Part shown: positions 21,786-33,682 of the stretch, one piece after another
Numbering within the stretch: position 1 is the first letter of the stretch
Layout: every line of letters starts with the position of its first letter
Assembly: GCA_036925085.1 (NCBI GenBank)
Contig: JAUPFP010000044.1
Location: 992,001-1,056,000, forward strand
DNA from: Brachycybe producta
Taxonomy: Eukaryota > Arthropoda > Diplopoda > Playtdesmida > Andrognathidae
Reading direction: 5' to 3'
Length of the DNA stretch: 64,000 nucleotides
Notes under the pieces: model-generated
Database searches by the model: none
The model's input: the letters and a program-made list of their open reading frames with translations, nothing else
What the model was told of the DNA's origin: nothing
Made by a program: the position numbers and the translations under genes

Positions 21786-23677
21786 TTATGTTTTTTTTAC
21801 GAGCTGTACAATTATTACAGAATATCGAAAAGACTTTCGAGTGACTATATGTTAACGTTACGATGATAAGAGTATATTTAGTCAACCATAAGCGAATTGT
21901 TTTAACGAGTCAACTCGAAGGTAAATATGATTTTGACGTTATTTTCCACCCCATCCTTGAACACAAGCTAAATACATAATGTGTTTTTTTTTCAAAATTC
22001 CAGCTGAATAAATATTGGAACTCCTGTGCCATATTTAGTTGTTGTTGAAAACGTTACGATTATATTTCGTAAATTGACTAACGAGCGACTTTTGTCTGGC
22101 TTTAGTTTGCATATTACGTGGATAGACATGCAACCTGTGTTTCGTTTGCAAGTTGAATTTGTCTTAAGTTGTTAAGTCATAAAACTGATACAATACCTGT
22201 TTAATTAGTGATTACCCTCTCTCTTTCCCCTTTCTAAAGTCACATTTCTTATTTATATAAGGTTATATTATAATTTTTGTATACAGTGGAAACTGTTTAG
22301 GAATAAATGGAAAAGATCAGAATATTTTCTAGTTTTAAGATGGCTGAATAGATTTTATTTGCCCATTCCTCCCCACCGATGGCGCCAGTGCCACTGCAGT
22401 GGCAATATGTTCTATAGGAGGTCTCTTTCCCCAATCCACAATTTTTTTTTGTTGTTAAATTGATGTTTTTCAAGCAAACATTTTTCCAAACAAACATTAC
22501 GAAAAAAAAAATCAAAGTGGTTTAGAAACTAGAATAGTTGGTGATAATGCTAAAAGTTTTTTCATGAAAAATAAACTTTTTATGACAGTTTGAAAAAGGT
22601 GGAATTAGTTGTTTTTCGTGAAATGTCAATGGAAAACCCTAAATACGGATCATTTTCGAACTGCTCTAAACTGTTTATTTTTACAATATTGCCATGAAAA
22701 ACGTACCTTTTAGCATAATCTTCTACCATTCTAGTATTAAAAACAATTTGAATTTATTTTACGTTTTTGCATCCAAATTTTACAAAAATATTTATGGAGC
22801 TTATCACTGCAGTGGCACCATCTCGTGGGGCGGGGCAATATAAATACCTATTCAGGCCTAGAGTATTTTCATGTTAATATTTTTCAAAATAAACTTTTCA
22901 AAGACACATAATATCGTCTGCCAAAAGATCATTTTGAAACTGACATATAGAAAGCTTATTCCAAATTTCAAAAATATTTTCAAGTTTCTCTTCATTTTGT
23001 ATATGAAGGAAATAATGAGAGTTTTGAGAGACGCCGTTTACACTTGAAATCCACCTTTAATATTGAATAAAAGGGTTTTAATATTTTCAAATATGCACAA
23101 ACTGTTCGTTTTCAGACACGCTTAATTAAAGTTAATAAATACAAATACATGTATTAGCTGTACTTTCTTAGTCGATCGTCATTGTGTATACTTCGAATTC
23201 GTATTTCGTTCTCCTTCGGCTTGTGTCGTTTATTTTGAGAATGCATTATACAAAAATATATTCTAGAAACATCCAGCAACATGCATCAACTAGTAGCAAC
23301 TTTGCTTCGGAAACGTTTTTGCAAATTAAATTTGTTGCATCTGTGTGGACATTGCTTAATAGTTGCCTCAACAGTGACGTCACGTAGAATATGAATGCGG
23401 TTGAATATGGTTGTGGTTGACACTGGTTGTTACTGGTTTAACGTTTCAGTGCAACTTTCCTCAGAGGCTGGGACATCTGTTCAGATCGTAATGAAGTTTC
23501 ATCAGTTGAGATATCAGTGACGTTATGCTAACGCAACGGAACGGTGCTAGCAGACAATTTAGATACGACTTTGTTTGAAAACCTGCTGTTTTATTTGTTT
23601 CTAACTGTAATAAGGTTCGGAATTACACATGTACATATTATTAATATATGGAAGTTTGTATTTTTTTTAAAAAAAAA
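21786..23677. other. Spacer between CYP-E and CYP-F
   Basis: Gene-free. Holds a pogo-like terminus TACAGTGGAAACTGTTTA (near 22285), a family B copy (22325-22855) and a family A-like fragment (22860-23045). The rest is AT-rich. On the minus strand the first AATAAA after the CYP-F stop is near 23589-23594. Confidence 0.5.
22325..22855. mobile_element. Family B MITE, copy B3
   Basis: Left end TTTTAAGATGGCTGAATAGA; CACTGCAGTGGC at both shoulders; right end ATAAATACCTATTCAGGCC. A TTAA precedes the left terminus. Confidence 0.75.
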
Positions 23678-26492
23678 TTATGATCGCAATTTTAATATTA
23701 GGTGGAAATGACCAGGTGGCCTCGTAATGGATGAGACTGTTTTCAAGCTAGGTGGCACTTCACCAGTAGGATAACTAAAAGTGTATCTTTGTAAAAGACA
23801 TGCAATGACGAGGAACAGTTCGATACGAGTAAGTGATTCTCCGATACACCTGCGAGCTCCTGCAAAATTGTGAGTATAATAAAACCAATTTAGATTGAAT
23901 TATGATCAATTCGATATTTAATGAATTGTCATCATCAAACCTATAGAAAATGGAATCAGATATTCTGGCTTTTGAACTTTTCCGTTAGCGTCGAGGAACC
24001 GTTCCGGACGGAAGACCTTCGGATCACCCCAAAGTTGTTCGTCGTTATGTACGGCCCATATGTTTTGAATGACAATTGTATCCTTGGGTATGGTGTAACC
24101 GGCTAATTTTGTGGTTTGCACTGCTCTGTGTGGTCCAGACAATGGAATCACACTTGTGAAACGATGAATTTCTAGTATCGTAGCTTCCAAATAGGGCAAA
24201 CTATATGAATATAAAAGTGATATCAATTAAATAATGAGTAGGGTTCGGATTTCTATACATTATCATGCAAAATGTTTCTCAATCTGTGGCCCAATATCCA
24301 ACTGTGTAGTAACAAACTTGTTTAGCTCAACCAATAATTATGGTTTTTTTCAATCAAAAACACTGGATAGAGGCTAGAACTCTTAGTTGACAACTGATAG
24401 TAATGAAGCTAAATGTAGCCTCTAACTAGCCTTTTTTTTAAAGCATAATTGCCAGTTGCTCTCTAATGATGATGATGATTACTTCACAATTGAGAAACAT
24501 TTGCTCGATATTACATAAAAATCCGATCCCTAACAATTGTTATGATTTACGAGTTATTTTTCATATGGTAGCAACTTTACAGAGAGTAATCGGCATAAGT
24601 CGGCCAACGGTTCCTTCCAATAGCAGAGTCTAATTCCTTTTGAATCTTTGTTTGTATTTCTGGCCATATTGCCATGTACATTAATGTCCATTCCAAAGTG
24701 GACACCGTTGTTTCTATTCCAGCTTGAAGAATGTCAAATGCAGTTCCAACTAAATGTTCTCCTGAAAGTTCATGTAAATTGTTAGCCATTAAGTTCACTT
24801 GTGTAAACTCGGAAGCGAAATTAAGAACACTTGAAAGTGTTTTAGAAGCTAGAACGGCAGCTGAATCACTTTATAGTATTTTTATGTATTTTTCAAAGTA
24901 TACTTTTTATACACAAAAATTAAAAACATATTGCTTGTCTGCATAAATCTGTAATCAAATAAAAAGCTTATTTTAAAAGATATCAACATGAAAATACAGA
25001 TTACATGTAAGTCATTGAGCTACCATTCTAGTTTCTAAAACACTTTCAAGTCTCTCTTAATTTTGCACCTGAAAGACAGAATAATTAGCTTAACATAAGC
25101 AGTGTGATTTTTTTTTTAAAAAAAAAGTAGAAAGTGGAATTTGGAAACTGTTGTCGTACTTGTGAAGCAGTTTGTCGGTGCCAGTTTTTTCGAATATGTG
25201 GTCTTTTGTTTACTTATTTCTTTTAAGTAGACGTCCAAGAAGTCCTTCGGCTCGCTGTCTTCAAGTGATTTTAAATGCTCGTCGATTTCTTTGTTGAAAT
25301 ATGTTTTTATTTGTTCTGCAGATTCGATAGTTTTTCTGGTGACATAAGAAAAATATGGCACAAATCTGAACATCGGGTAAAAATTAACGACGATACTTTC
25401 ATTAAGAAAATGAAAGAAGGACTTGATATGTTGTCCTATGTGTTGCATTTCCAAATTGTCGTAATCGTACTGTTTGGCTAGAATTAGAAGAAATGGAATA
25501 GATTGTGAAATTCTAGAAATCTTAGTATAATTATATATTACCTGTTATAATTCCAAGAAGCACATTCAGTACAGACATATTAAATAAATCATTCATCGTC
25601 ATTTTTTGTTCAGTCTTTTTATCCAGTGTTTCTAAAAGTCTCGATATTTCGTCCAATATGACACTTTCCATAGACGTTTTACCGAATCCAAAACGTCGTA
25701 AATGAAACAGAGTAAAACGACGTTTTTCTTTTAACGTCGGTCCGTCGATGAACAGAATATCTACATAAAATAGGAATTTATATTTTAGAAATCTCATATA
25801 GTTTTGGAAATTATACAAGTAGTTTGGGTAATCTATAACAGCAATTTTCAAACAGAGTTTCAGATAATTTGTACAGATTCATCAAGAAAAGATGCCTTCT
25901 AACTGCAATTGCCTGTTATTTTCAAATTGACATAAAAATGCTTTATTTACGAATACTTTCAAATAGCGCCTACATTAAGGTATGCCGCTTCAAATATAAC
26001 AATTTAAAAATCAATAGTCACATCAATATTTGACTTATTTCTTGCATTGAATCTTGCGAGAAAAATAGCCAGTATAAAATCGCCACTTAGCATTTTAGAA
26101 AATGGCCATTTTTATTGTATCTATTGTGCATGATAGAATTAGAAATAGTTAAAATTAATTATACCGGTGTCCTGCAACATTTGTTTAGCAACGTACATCT
26201 TTGGTCTTCCAGCAAATACGTCTGATTGTCCTACCAATGCCTCCTTCATTATTGCCCAATCATTTATAACAACATAGTCATTACCGAAAACACGAAAAAA
26301 ATAAATGCCACCTAGTTTTTGACCACACACAACTAATCCTTTATACATGGATTCTTTTAGTATTATAGGTATGTTTATGATAAATTTAAAAAAACTTAGT
26401 CTGGGTGGCATGCCAGAAGTACCTTTTAGTTCGAGCCACGCAACTAATAATATACCGAGTAACATTAAAATTGCCAAACTAATGAACTCCAT
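23678..26492 (-). CDS. CYP-F: complete cytochrome P450, CYP2-like, 495 aa, 6 exons, atypical C-helix and hinge
   Basis: Exons: 26492-26165, 25760-25542, 25477-25160, 24761-24581, 24200-23941, 23859-23678; total 1488 nt. Landmarks: hydrophobic N-terminus MEFISLAILMLLGILLVAW; hinge GMPPR in place of PPGP; C-helix LKEKR 119-123 (Leu replaces Trp); I-helix AGIETT 302-307; K-helix EIHR 359-362; FRPERF; heme loop FSIGARRCIGE with Cys440. Shares both unusual substitutions and the 318-nt exon 3 with CYP-E, so E and F are sister duplicates. Introns 3 and 4 contain family A and family C MITEs. Confidence 0.9.
24241..24530. mobile_element. Family C MITE, copy C1 (CYP-F intron 4)
   Basis: Ends GGGTTCGGATTTCTATAC and, inverted, ATAAAAATCCGATCCC, flanked by TA. 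A full-length palindrome with GTTAGAGGC-type centre. TA target and palindromic form suggest a Tc1/mariner-derived MITE. Confidence 0.8.
24826..25085. mobile_element. Family A MITE, copy A2 (CYP-F intron 3)
   Basis: GAAAGTGTTTTAGAAGCTAGAA at the left, CATTCTAGTTTCTAAAACAC inverted at the right, then TGCACCTGAAAGACAGAATA. Confidence 0.75.
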
Positions 26493-26835
26493 GTTAATTG
26501 TTTTTTTGTACAGTTTTCAATAATAGATATTGTAAACTGGAAGAGGTTTTTTTTTTTTTTGAACAAGTCTACTTCATTATGTGATTATTACTAACTATAC
26601 GTCAGTAGGATGAATGGTTACAGGTATCACAAAGTATATGATGTCGTTTATACTTATATTTATTTTGACTGGCTTCGTAACACCTGTACCAACAATTCGA
26701 GTAATGACAGATACCGAAAATACGTAACAAATATGAACTTGATGTATGAACAGTGGCGGATTTACAAATTTGCCATCCCTATACGCAGCGGCTGCTTCTC
26801 TGCCTAGCAAGCGAACAAAAAAGTACTGAGTATAC

Positions 26836-26998
26836 CAGGGCCGGATTAAGGCTTGGTCGAAGTGGGCAAATGCCAGGGGCATATTGAAAAAAAGGAGACA
26901 TATTCTATAATAGAAATGCACCATACGTCAGTAAGCCGTTTATCGAAGGCGTATTTTTTCTTTGGCCAGTGGAATGTGTATGGCTTAATCCGGCCCTG
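26836..26998. mobile_element. Short hAT-like MITE (CAGGGCCGGATTAAGGC ends)
   Basis: Left CAGGGCCGGATTAAGGC; right GGCTTAATCCGGCCCTG; 163 bp. Flanks GAGTATAC and CCGAGCAC do not form a clear TSD. Same terminus family as 27811-28206 and 33377-33682. Confidence 0.75.
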
Positions 26999-27028
26999 CC
27001 GAGCACTTTAAAAAATATTTCATAGGTC

Positions 27029-27588
27029 CAGTGGCGTAGCTAGGCTTAATTGCCCCCCCCCCAGTTGCTTAAAACGTTGCGATCCCTTTAAGTCCCCCTC
27101 CACTTAGCCTCATACTGGGGGTGGGTTAGGTTTAGTAACATGAAGCTTGTTGCAGGGGGCCTGGCGGGCCCTTATTACATCAAATTTGTTCATTTTTCCG
27201 ACCGTTCCTCCCATTGAACAAATTAGGGAACAGTCGGAACAATGGACTAATTTGATTTATTAATTCTTAAAAAAAAGTCGGGGTCTGCACCCCCCGGACC
27301 CCCTGCAACAACTTAATTTTGCTAAACCAAACCTTCGGACTGTTCCTACTATTTTTCCGACTGTTCGTACCGTTGTTCGGACCGTTCCGCCGTTCATCAA
27401 AATAGCACCCCCTAAAAATGTCTATGCACAATAAACGAAATGAAAGTCGATTTATTTTTGGAATCACTTGCTTAATTTATTCAATTATTTTTGAAAATAC
27501 ATATAGAATTTCATTTCGTTTTTTGCGCCCCCAAACCTCTTTCCCCCCCCGCAGTTGCGGGTCTGGTGGTTCCCTAGCTACGCCCCTG
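27029..27588. mobile_element. hAT-like element, inverted relative of 6480-7264
   Basis: Ends CAGTGGCGTAGCTAGG and CCTAGCTACGCCCCTG. Interior matches the 6480-7264 copy in reverse (for example GCTTAAAACGTTGCGATCCC against GGGGCAACGTTTTAAGCGGC). Flanks share TAGGTC with an offset, a possible decayed TSD. Confidence 0.8.
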
Positions 27589-27810
27589 CTAGGTCTAGTT
27601 TTTTTTATTTGGCTAAATTTAAAAATCCACTTCACACGCAACATTTTGTACTACGTTTAATCGCCTGTGCAGTACTTCAAGATGTTGCAGGCAAATCGTT
27701 GCATCTGGACAGGAAGACGAAACGGTGACGAAAAACTGAGGCCGAGAGGTTAGTTATTTGCGAACTACACAGTTTTTCTTTTGATTTTGGTGCCGGGACA
27801 GTGTTCACGG

Positions 27811-28206
27811 CAGGGCCGGTTTAAGGCGTAGGCGACGTAGACAGGCGCCAGGGCGCACTAAAAAAAAAAGGGCACCAAATTTTTTGAAAAAAAAAATTTT
27901 TAATTAATTTTTGATTTTTACATATTGTTATTTCAGAGTTCGAACTTATTGCTAAGATTCACATTGTATGCTAGACATAAAAAGGGAGTAGCTTAAAATT
28001 CCTACTGTCTATAGAAAATGATTTAATATGTAAATTAAATTCTGAACAATTAATTTCAGAATTTGCAAAAAAGAAAGCCCGAAAAGTACATTATTAAATC
28101 GTACATATTAAAAAGTACATAATGAAATTTTTTCGATTAAAATCGTGGGGGGGGGGCTACAACTCACATTTGGCCTACAATAGAAATTAACCTTAAACCG
28201 GCCCTG
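27811..28206. mobile_element. hAT-like MITE with perfect 8-bp TSD
   Basis: Ends CAGGGCCGGTTTAAGG and CCTTAAACCGGCCCTG. TSD GTTCACGG at 27803-27810 and 28207-28214. 396 bp, no coding capacity, G9 run near 28147. Confidence 0.92.
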
Positions 28207-29012
28207 GTTCACGGAGTAGGATTTCGATACGTGGAGCTGAGTGGGATAAAGCGTGCTAAAGACTGTGTGTGTGGACACACTTGAACTGCAACGTTTTTTT
28301 AACACAGTTTTGAATGCACAAGCAAAACGTAGTACAAAACGTTGCATGATAAAAGCTGGTCCAGATTACTCGAAGTCCGGATTATCAAGATTCTACTGTA
28401 TACTTATTATATATACAGTATATATGTTATTTGATATTTTAATTTGTTTTGTTTTTATGTCATATTTTGTTTCTATCTTCATATGTTAAGTGTATAGGGG
28501 GTATAGTGATTCCCAAGCAGGGTTCTGCGAGCCCGTGTCCGGAGTTCCGCGCAGATTTGAAGAAGCTTGTAAAAAAATAGTAAATAGGCGCGCAATAAAT
28601 ACTCTTTTAATATTTTATTCAATATTTTTTGTCGCTGTATAGAGAGTTGAGGTACTCTGTTTTTAATTTCTTATTTAAATACTAGAAAATACGTTGGAGT
28701 TTTCTGTTTAGGGTTATGTTTTCAGATACGTTTTCTAGTTTTGTTCGAATTTGAAAGTTTATGCGACATTTATATCCATAGAGTCCTTACTGAAAGTTTT
28801 CTCTTGCATCATGTTTTATTTATTTAGCTTTATTTTAAGGAATTATTTTGTTTTTGAAAAAAGTTCATTTTCAACTATTATTTGTGTGCAATTATTTTTA
28901 TAAAATTTTTTAAGATGGAATATTTTTTATAGAAATTTCTTTTTTTTATTAAAATGCATTAAAGTGGTTTTAAAGTGTAAACGCCTCTCAAACTATTATT
29001 ATTATGTCTTTC

Positions 29013-29306
29013 AGGTGAAAAAATGAAGAGTAACTTTGATAGAGTTTGAGAAACTAGAAGGGTAGTTCAATCATTTATGGGTGTTTTAATGTTTAATATC
29101 TTTCAAACTAAGCTTTTTATGAAAGTTTGAAAATAGCTTAACTTTTAAGCAGACGATATTTTTTTTTAATTTTTGTCTATAAAAAGTTTATTTTGAAACA
29201 TTTCTATATGAAAATTTTCTTAAAGTTAGCCTTCGATAGTTTCTTTTAATTTTGCTTCTGAAAGACCGAAAAATCAAGAGTTCGAAAATCAGCTGTTCAT
29301 AAACAG
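29013..29306. mobile_element. Family A MITE, copy A3
   Basis: Left CTTTCAGGTG then GAGAAACTAGAAGGGTAG; right GATAGTTTCTTTTAATTTTG then GAAAGACCG, ending CAGCTGTTCATAAA. Confidence 0.7.
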
Positions 29307-29407
29307 TCATTAATTCCTTTTCATGTAGGGAAAATGTCACGCTTGATAGGGAATTGCTTGACAAGTTTATTAGTTTTATCTGGCTGCAGTGCGCTGCACT
29401 GTATATT

Positions 29408-29419
29408 CAAGATGGCGGC
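29408..29419 (+). promoter_or_regulatory. YY1-like element upstream of MRPL20
   Basis: CAAGATGGCGGC matches the animal YY1 consensus (AAGATGGCGGC) and lies 97 bp before the MRPL20 start. YY1-type sites near start sites are common in ribosomal and mitochondrial protein genes. If the transcript begins upstream, the embedded ATG opens a 7-codon upstream ORF. Confidence 0.5.
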
Positions 29420-29515
29420 GCTCGTAAATTTTTGACCTCGTTCTTTTGAGTTGCGTCGTTTATTTTTGAAAATTGTTTAATTTTACGTTCTTATTTGAAT
29501 TTTATAAATTTCGCA

Positions 29516-30630
29516 ATGGTTTTTTTAACTGTTGCTAACTTGATTCGAAGTCGAGGACCGGATGAATTCTGGAGAAAACGTCGAGTATTTAAACTAACAG
29601 CTGTAAGTTATGCTTACATGAACGATGTTTCTAAATGTGATTTCAGAGAGCGATGTTTTTGAGATTTTTTTTTTTTTCATTGATTCTTTTGCTAGAAATA
29701 TTACGGTCGTCGTCGTAATTGTTATTCTATCGCTATCAGAAGTTTACACAAAGCTTTAATTTACGCAACGGAGGGACGACAGCAGAAGAAAAAGGATCGT
29801 GTCGAGGTGAAACATCTCTATTGCAGTCTTGAAGCCGGATATTGATCGAATATGGCGTCTTTTTTTTTTATTCAAATCGCACGTTAATAGACGCCATATT
29901 TTTCATACAATGATTCAATTTATATGCTTCAAAATGTCACTATAGGAGAGATTGCTCGTGCCTTATGTTGAATTGTGACGTTTTGTTTTTGTTAATTTTT
30001 TTTTTTTTACAGATTTATGTTTGTTTTCATTTCATTTTCAGCTCTTTATGTTATAATTTAGTTGTTTTCGATTAATTTTTGGCGTTTTTAGATAACATTA
30101 TGTTGATGAAATCGATATTGGTTTTTGTATCGATGTTTTGGCAGTGTTGCATTTGTTCGTTGTCTTTATTTTCCTATTTTCATCACTATTTATCCCCAAT
30201 ATATTTCTTATGGTTGATGTTTTTTTTAGCTTTGGAATGCTCGAATTGGAGGAGCTTGTTTGGAACTGGATGCAGACGTAGATTCAGTTGTTCTTAATTT
30301 AGCAGAGGTAAAAATAGTAACATTTTAATCATACGTAAAAGAAAATATATGAATTACAATGATTTTTGGCGGTTTTTTAAGTGCGATGTCGCAATAAATC
30401 GTAAAACTTTGGCCGATTTAGCTATTTGGGAACCGAGGACTTTCAAGGTAAAGATTTCTTATTTCGATTTTTTATTTGAAAAATACGGAATTTGTTTTTC
30501 GATGCTTTAATAAGAAACATTTTAGTGTTTGACTTCGGTTGCTCTTATGAAGCGATTTCAACAACAGAAACGAGGATTGAATGACTTGGAGGAACCGCTG
30601 GAAGGAGTTATCACGAGAGGAATGCTTTAA
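29516..30630 (+). CDS. MRPL20: Mitochondrial large ribosomal subunit protein bL20m
   Basis: Exons: 29516-29602, 29696-29806, 30230-30307, 30382-30447, 30526-30630; 447 nt, 148 aa; all introns are phase 0. Start MVFLTVANLIRSRGPDEFW closely resembles the animal MRPL20 start. KYYGRRRNCYSIAIR carries the bL20 basic RNA-binding signature, and NRKTLADLAIWEPRTFK is a family hallmark. A nuclear-encoded component of the mitochondrial 39S subunit that binds the large rRNA. The family length is about 149 aa, so the gene appears complete. An AATAAA lies at 30691-30696. Introns carry no recognisable transposons, unlike the neighbours. Confidence 0.96.
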
Positions 30631-30814
30631 TGGGCTTATTTTTTGCTTTATTTTGTTACATTTTTTTAGTGTTTTCAAGAAGAGATAAGTAATAAATTTT
30701 AGAAGATATATTCATAAGATTTCGATCATAAATTAAGTTATTTGTCATGAATTTGAAATTGGTAGTTTCTGATCCGTAGCAGATAACAGTAGGTTTTGAA
30801 AACATTTTTAAAAC

Positions 30815-31172
30815 TAGATTTGAAAGTGTTTTATAAACTAGATTGAGATACAGAATCACTTAAAAGTATTTTCATTTTGATATCTTTTCAAAGAAAAGTT
30901 TTCGTGTGAGTTTGAAAAATGTCCAAATTGATATATTCGTGGTTTTGTTTCTATTAGTTTAAAAGTGGAAGTGAAGATGAATTGCGATTGGGTCAATTTT
31001 TTGTTAATATGTGGCGTTCTTTCAAAATTGATGCGATCAAAACTCATTTGAGTCTCTTAATTTTTATGTAGTGGAAGCAGGGCATTTGTCTGGTGAAGAT
31101 GTTATTTGGATTTTTTTAAACTTTAATTGAGGGAAGTGCCATAAAAAGTTTATTTTAAAACATCAAAAAATG
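30815..31172. mobile_element. Family A MITE, copy A4 (degenerate)
   Basis: GAAAGTGTTTTATAAACTAG and AATCACTTAAAAGTATTTTC, then an inverted ATAAAAAGTTTATTTTAAAA. Confidence 0.5.
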
Positions 31173-31394
31173 TAAGTATTCTTACATTGACAGGAAAGTT
31201 GTTTTGAGTTGCACGCGAATTAAACGTTTTTCAGGAACAACATTATGATAAAAATTTAAGAGGCTAGATACATCGTTTAGTTCAAAATTTCTCCGAATGT
31301 AGGCGCTGCGATCGTTGTTGATTGAAAAACGGTTTTTTAACGTTTTTTCTCCCGGTTCGAAGTCACATAATAATTAATAGAAAAATAATTTCGC

Positions 31395-31995
31395 GTGCTA
31401 ACCTTATAAAAAGAAAACATTGGGAAGCCAGTAGATTAATGCACGTAATAATTATTTTGTTATTGTTCTGAGTTATTTTTAACGGGAGTTCTTCAAATGT
31501 TTGGGTGACGGTTTTTTGCTGCTATGGGACTTAACATGGAGTTGAAAAAACGTAAGATTTTAAATGTTATTTAAAAATAGAAAGCCCTTTTAAAATTTAG
31601 AAAAAGGAATAATCCTGAATTCAATAAACACATGTAAGTACGTGCTAATTTTTCTGATTGCTCTAAATCATTTTTAATCAGAGTTCTCTTAACTTTTGTT
31701 GGACGGTGTTTTAGTCCTATGGGACTTAACATGGAGTTAAAAACGTACGATTTTAAACGTTATTAAAAAATAGAAGGACCTTTTCAACATCTATAAAAAG
31801 GAAACATCGTGAAGCCAATACATGAATGTATGTGCTAATTATTTTGTTATTGTTCTAAATCGTTTTTAACGAGAGTTTTTCAAATGTTTGTGGGACGGTT
31901 TTGGGGCCAATGGGATTTAACATGGGGTTAAAAAAACGAACGACTTTGAACGTTGTTTAAAAATAGAAAAACCTTTTCAAAAATTATATAAATCG
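31395..31995. repeat. Tandem triplicate, about 193-bp period
   Basis: The anchor GGGACTTAACATGGAG occurs at 31526 and 31721 and, as GGGATTTAACATGGGG, at 31912. Each unit also has a copy of ATTGTTCTAAATCGTTTTTA and GTTATTTAAAAATAGAAA-like sequence. Non-coding. Confidence 0.8.
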
Positions 31996-32214
31996 AGCAC
32001 ATGAAGAACAATAGTTTTTATTGCATTTTGCGCTTTACTGTATTTTAATTGAGCGATTGTGAGGCGATTTCTTGCAGTTTTAGTAACACTATATAAGAAC
32101 ACTCATTTGTCTTGTTGTCGTCTGCTCAAAACAACAAGATGGACGTGGATCTAGGCTCTTAAACTATTTACTAAATTAAAATAGTATATTATATATTAAA
32201 AATAGTATATATAA

Positions 32215-32440
32215 AATAGTATATTATGCTAAACGTTTTTTTCATGGCAGTATCTTAAAATATAAAATATTTTATAGTTCAGTTTGAAAACGACCCGGTT
32301 TTAGGTTTTTTCATCAACATTTTATGAAAAAAATATTTTCTCACTTTTCAAACTGTCATATAAAGTTTATTTTGTATGATATCATCAATAAAAAAAAATA
32401 TCAGCACAACTATTCTAGTTTCTAAAACACCTAAATACAC
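32215..32440. mobile_element. Family B MITE fragment, copy B8
   Basis: CATGGCAGTATCTTAAAATA, CTTTTCAAACTGTCATATAA, then ACTATTCTAGTTTCTAAAAC. Confidence 0.6.
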
Positions 32441-33376
32441 CTAAACGCCTAAATTTGTATTTATTTGCGCTTTAGTTTCTAAAACATTTTCAATTTCTTT
32501 TTATTGTTTTCAGTGTTTTCTATTTCAGTGTTATATTTTATTTGCATATTTTGCAATGGCTGCTTATAAAATGGCGCTCTTAAGCACAATTTATATTATA
32601 GTATATAGCCAAAAAATAAAATTTCAAAATTAATAAGAAACGCTAAACTTAAATAAAAGGCTAAAATGAGTGGCATAATAAACGGTAACTGAATAAGATC
32701 GAATCTATAACATGATCTGGTTATTTAAATACTTTTAACAGCCGGTACATACTTCAATAATAAATTGTGACGTCATTTTGATGTCATGATTCTTTATTAT
32801 AGAAGAAAAAAAGTCGTAAAATTGTGACAGTTATACGTTTTACTGTCATTTTTTTGTACACTAATCAGTGACAGTCATATGACAGTATTTGTCATAACAA
32901 TGTTTTATTGACACCCCCAGTTTTGAATGCAAATTAAATCTGTGGCACGTTAGTATTTAACTCTTGTAAAACAAGAGAATTAGGGCGAAACCCTTTTAGA
33001 TTTTCAGAAACTTCATGATTATATTATAATTTGCTTTTTCATCAAATTTTTTTTGCATTTTAATGCTCTAAATCAGGCGAGGCATTTTTTTAGGGTGTGG
33101 AATACATATTCGTGAAATGTTTGACCAATCAGTAGTGTTGTTTTATTTCAAATGATGAGGGAAAAACTTTTTACAGTAGGTGTTTACCATGAGAAATATT
33201 CAAAAATCATATCAAGAATTGTCTAAAAAAAATTGAATTATTTGACATGATGCCAAAGTTGTATTTTGCATTGCTTTCTTATAATGGGTGCAATCCAAAA
33301 CTAAAATCAATTTCTTTATGCTGTAAATAATCTAGAAAAAGTGATTGCTTAACCTACTAGACAATTTCTGCATTTG

Positions 33377-33682
33377 CAGGACCGGATTAACACTATTGGG
33401 GGTCTCTGTGCCAAGTAGAACCTGTGGGCCGTATGCCAAGTAGAACCTGGGGGCCCTTGGAAGTGGCGGCGCATATCAGGTACAATAAATGAACAGACAG
33501 GGATTCGATTAGGAAATTTCTAGTTTAGTTTGGGATACATTTTACGAAAAAACATAAAAATATTGAAATATAATATTAACACAAAATAAATATAACAAGT
33601 CGAAGTGATTTATGTGGGGGGGCGTTCGGGGGGGGGGGGGCTGTGTATGGTACATTTGGCACATGCCTTTAATACGGGCCTG
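33377..33682. mobile_element. hAT-like MITE with near-perfect 8-bp TSD
   Basis: Ends CAGGACCGGATTAAC and TTTAATACGGGCCTG. TSD TGCATTTG (33369-33376) versus TGCATTCG (33683-33690), 7 of 8. Interior has a G10 run near 33630. Confidence 0.85.

Larger units (their letters stand above)
26493..29515. other. Transposon-rich spacer between CYP-F and MRPL20
   Basis: Intergenic between divergent genes. Carries hAT-like elements at 26836-26998, 27029-27588 and 27811-28206, a pogo-like terminus (TCCGGATTATCAAGATTCTA, ending at about 28397), and a family A copy at 29013-29306. No gene seen. Confidence 0.6.

Noticed and set aside
26758..26815. Transposon terminus CAGTGGCGGATTTACAAATT
   Set aside because: No partner terminus within a reasonable distance; may be a solo end.
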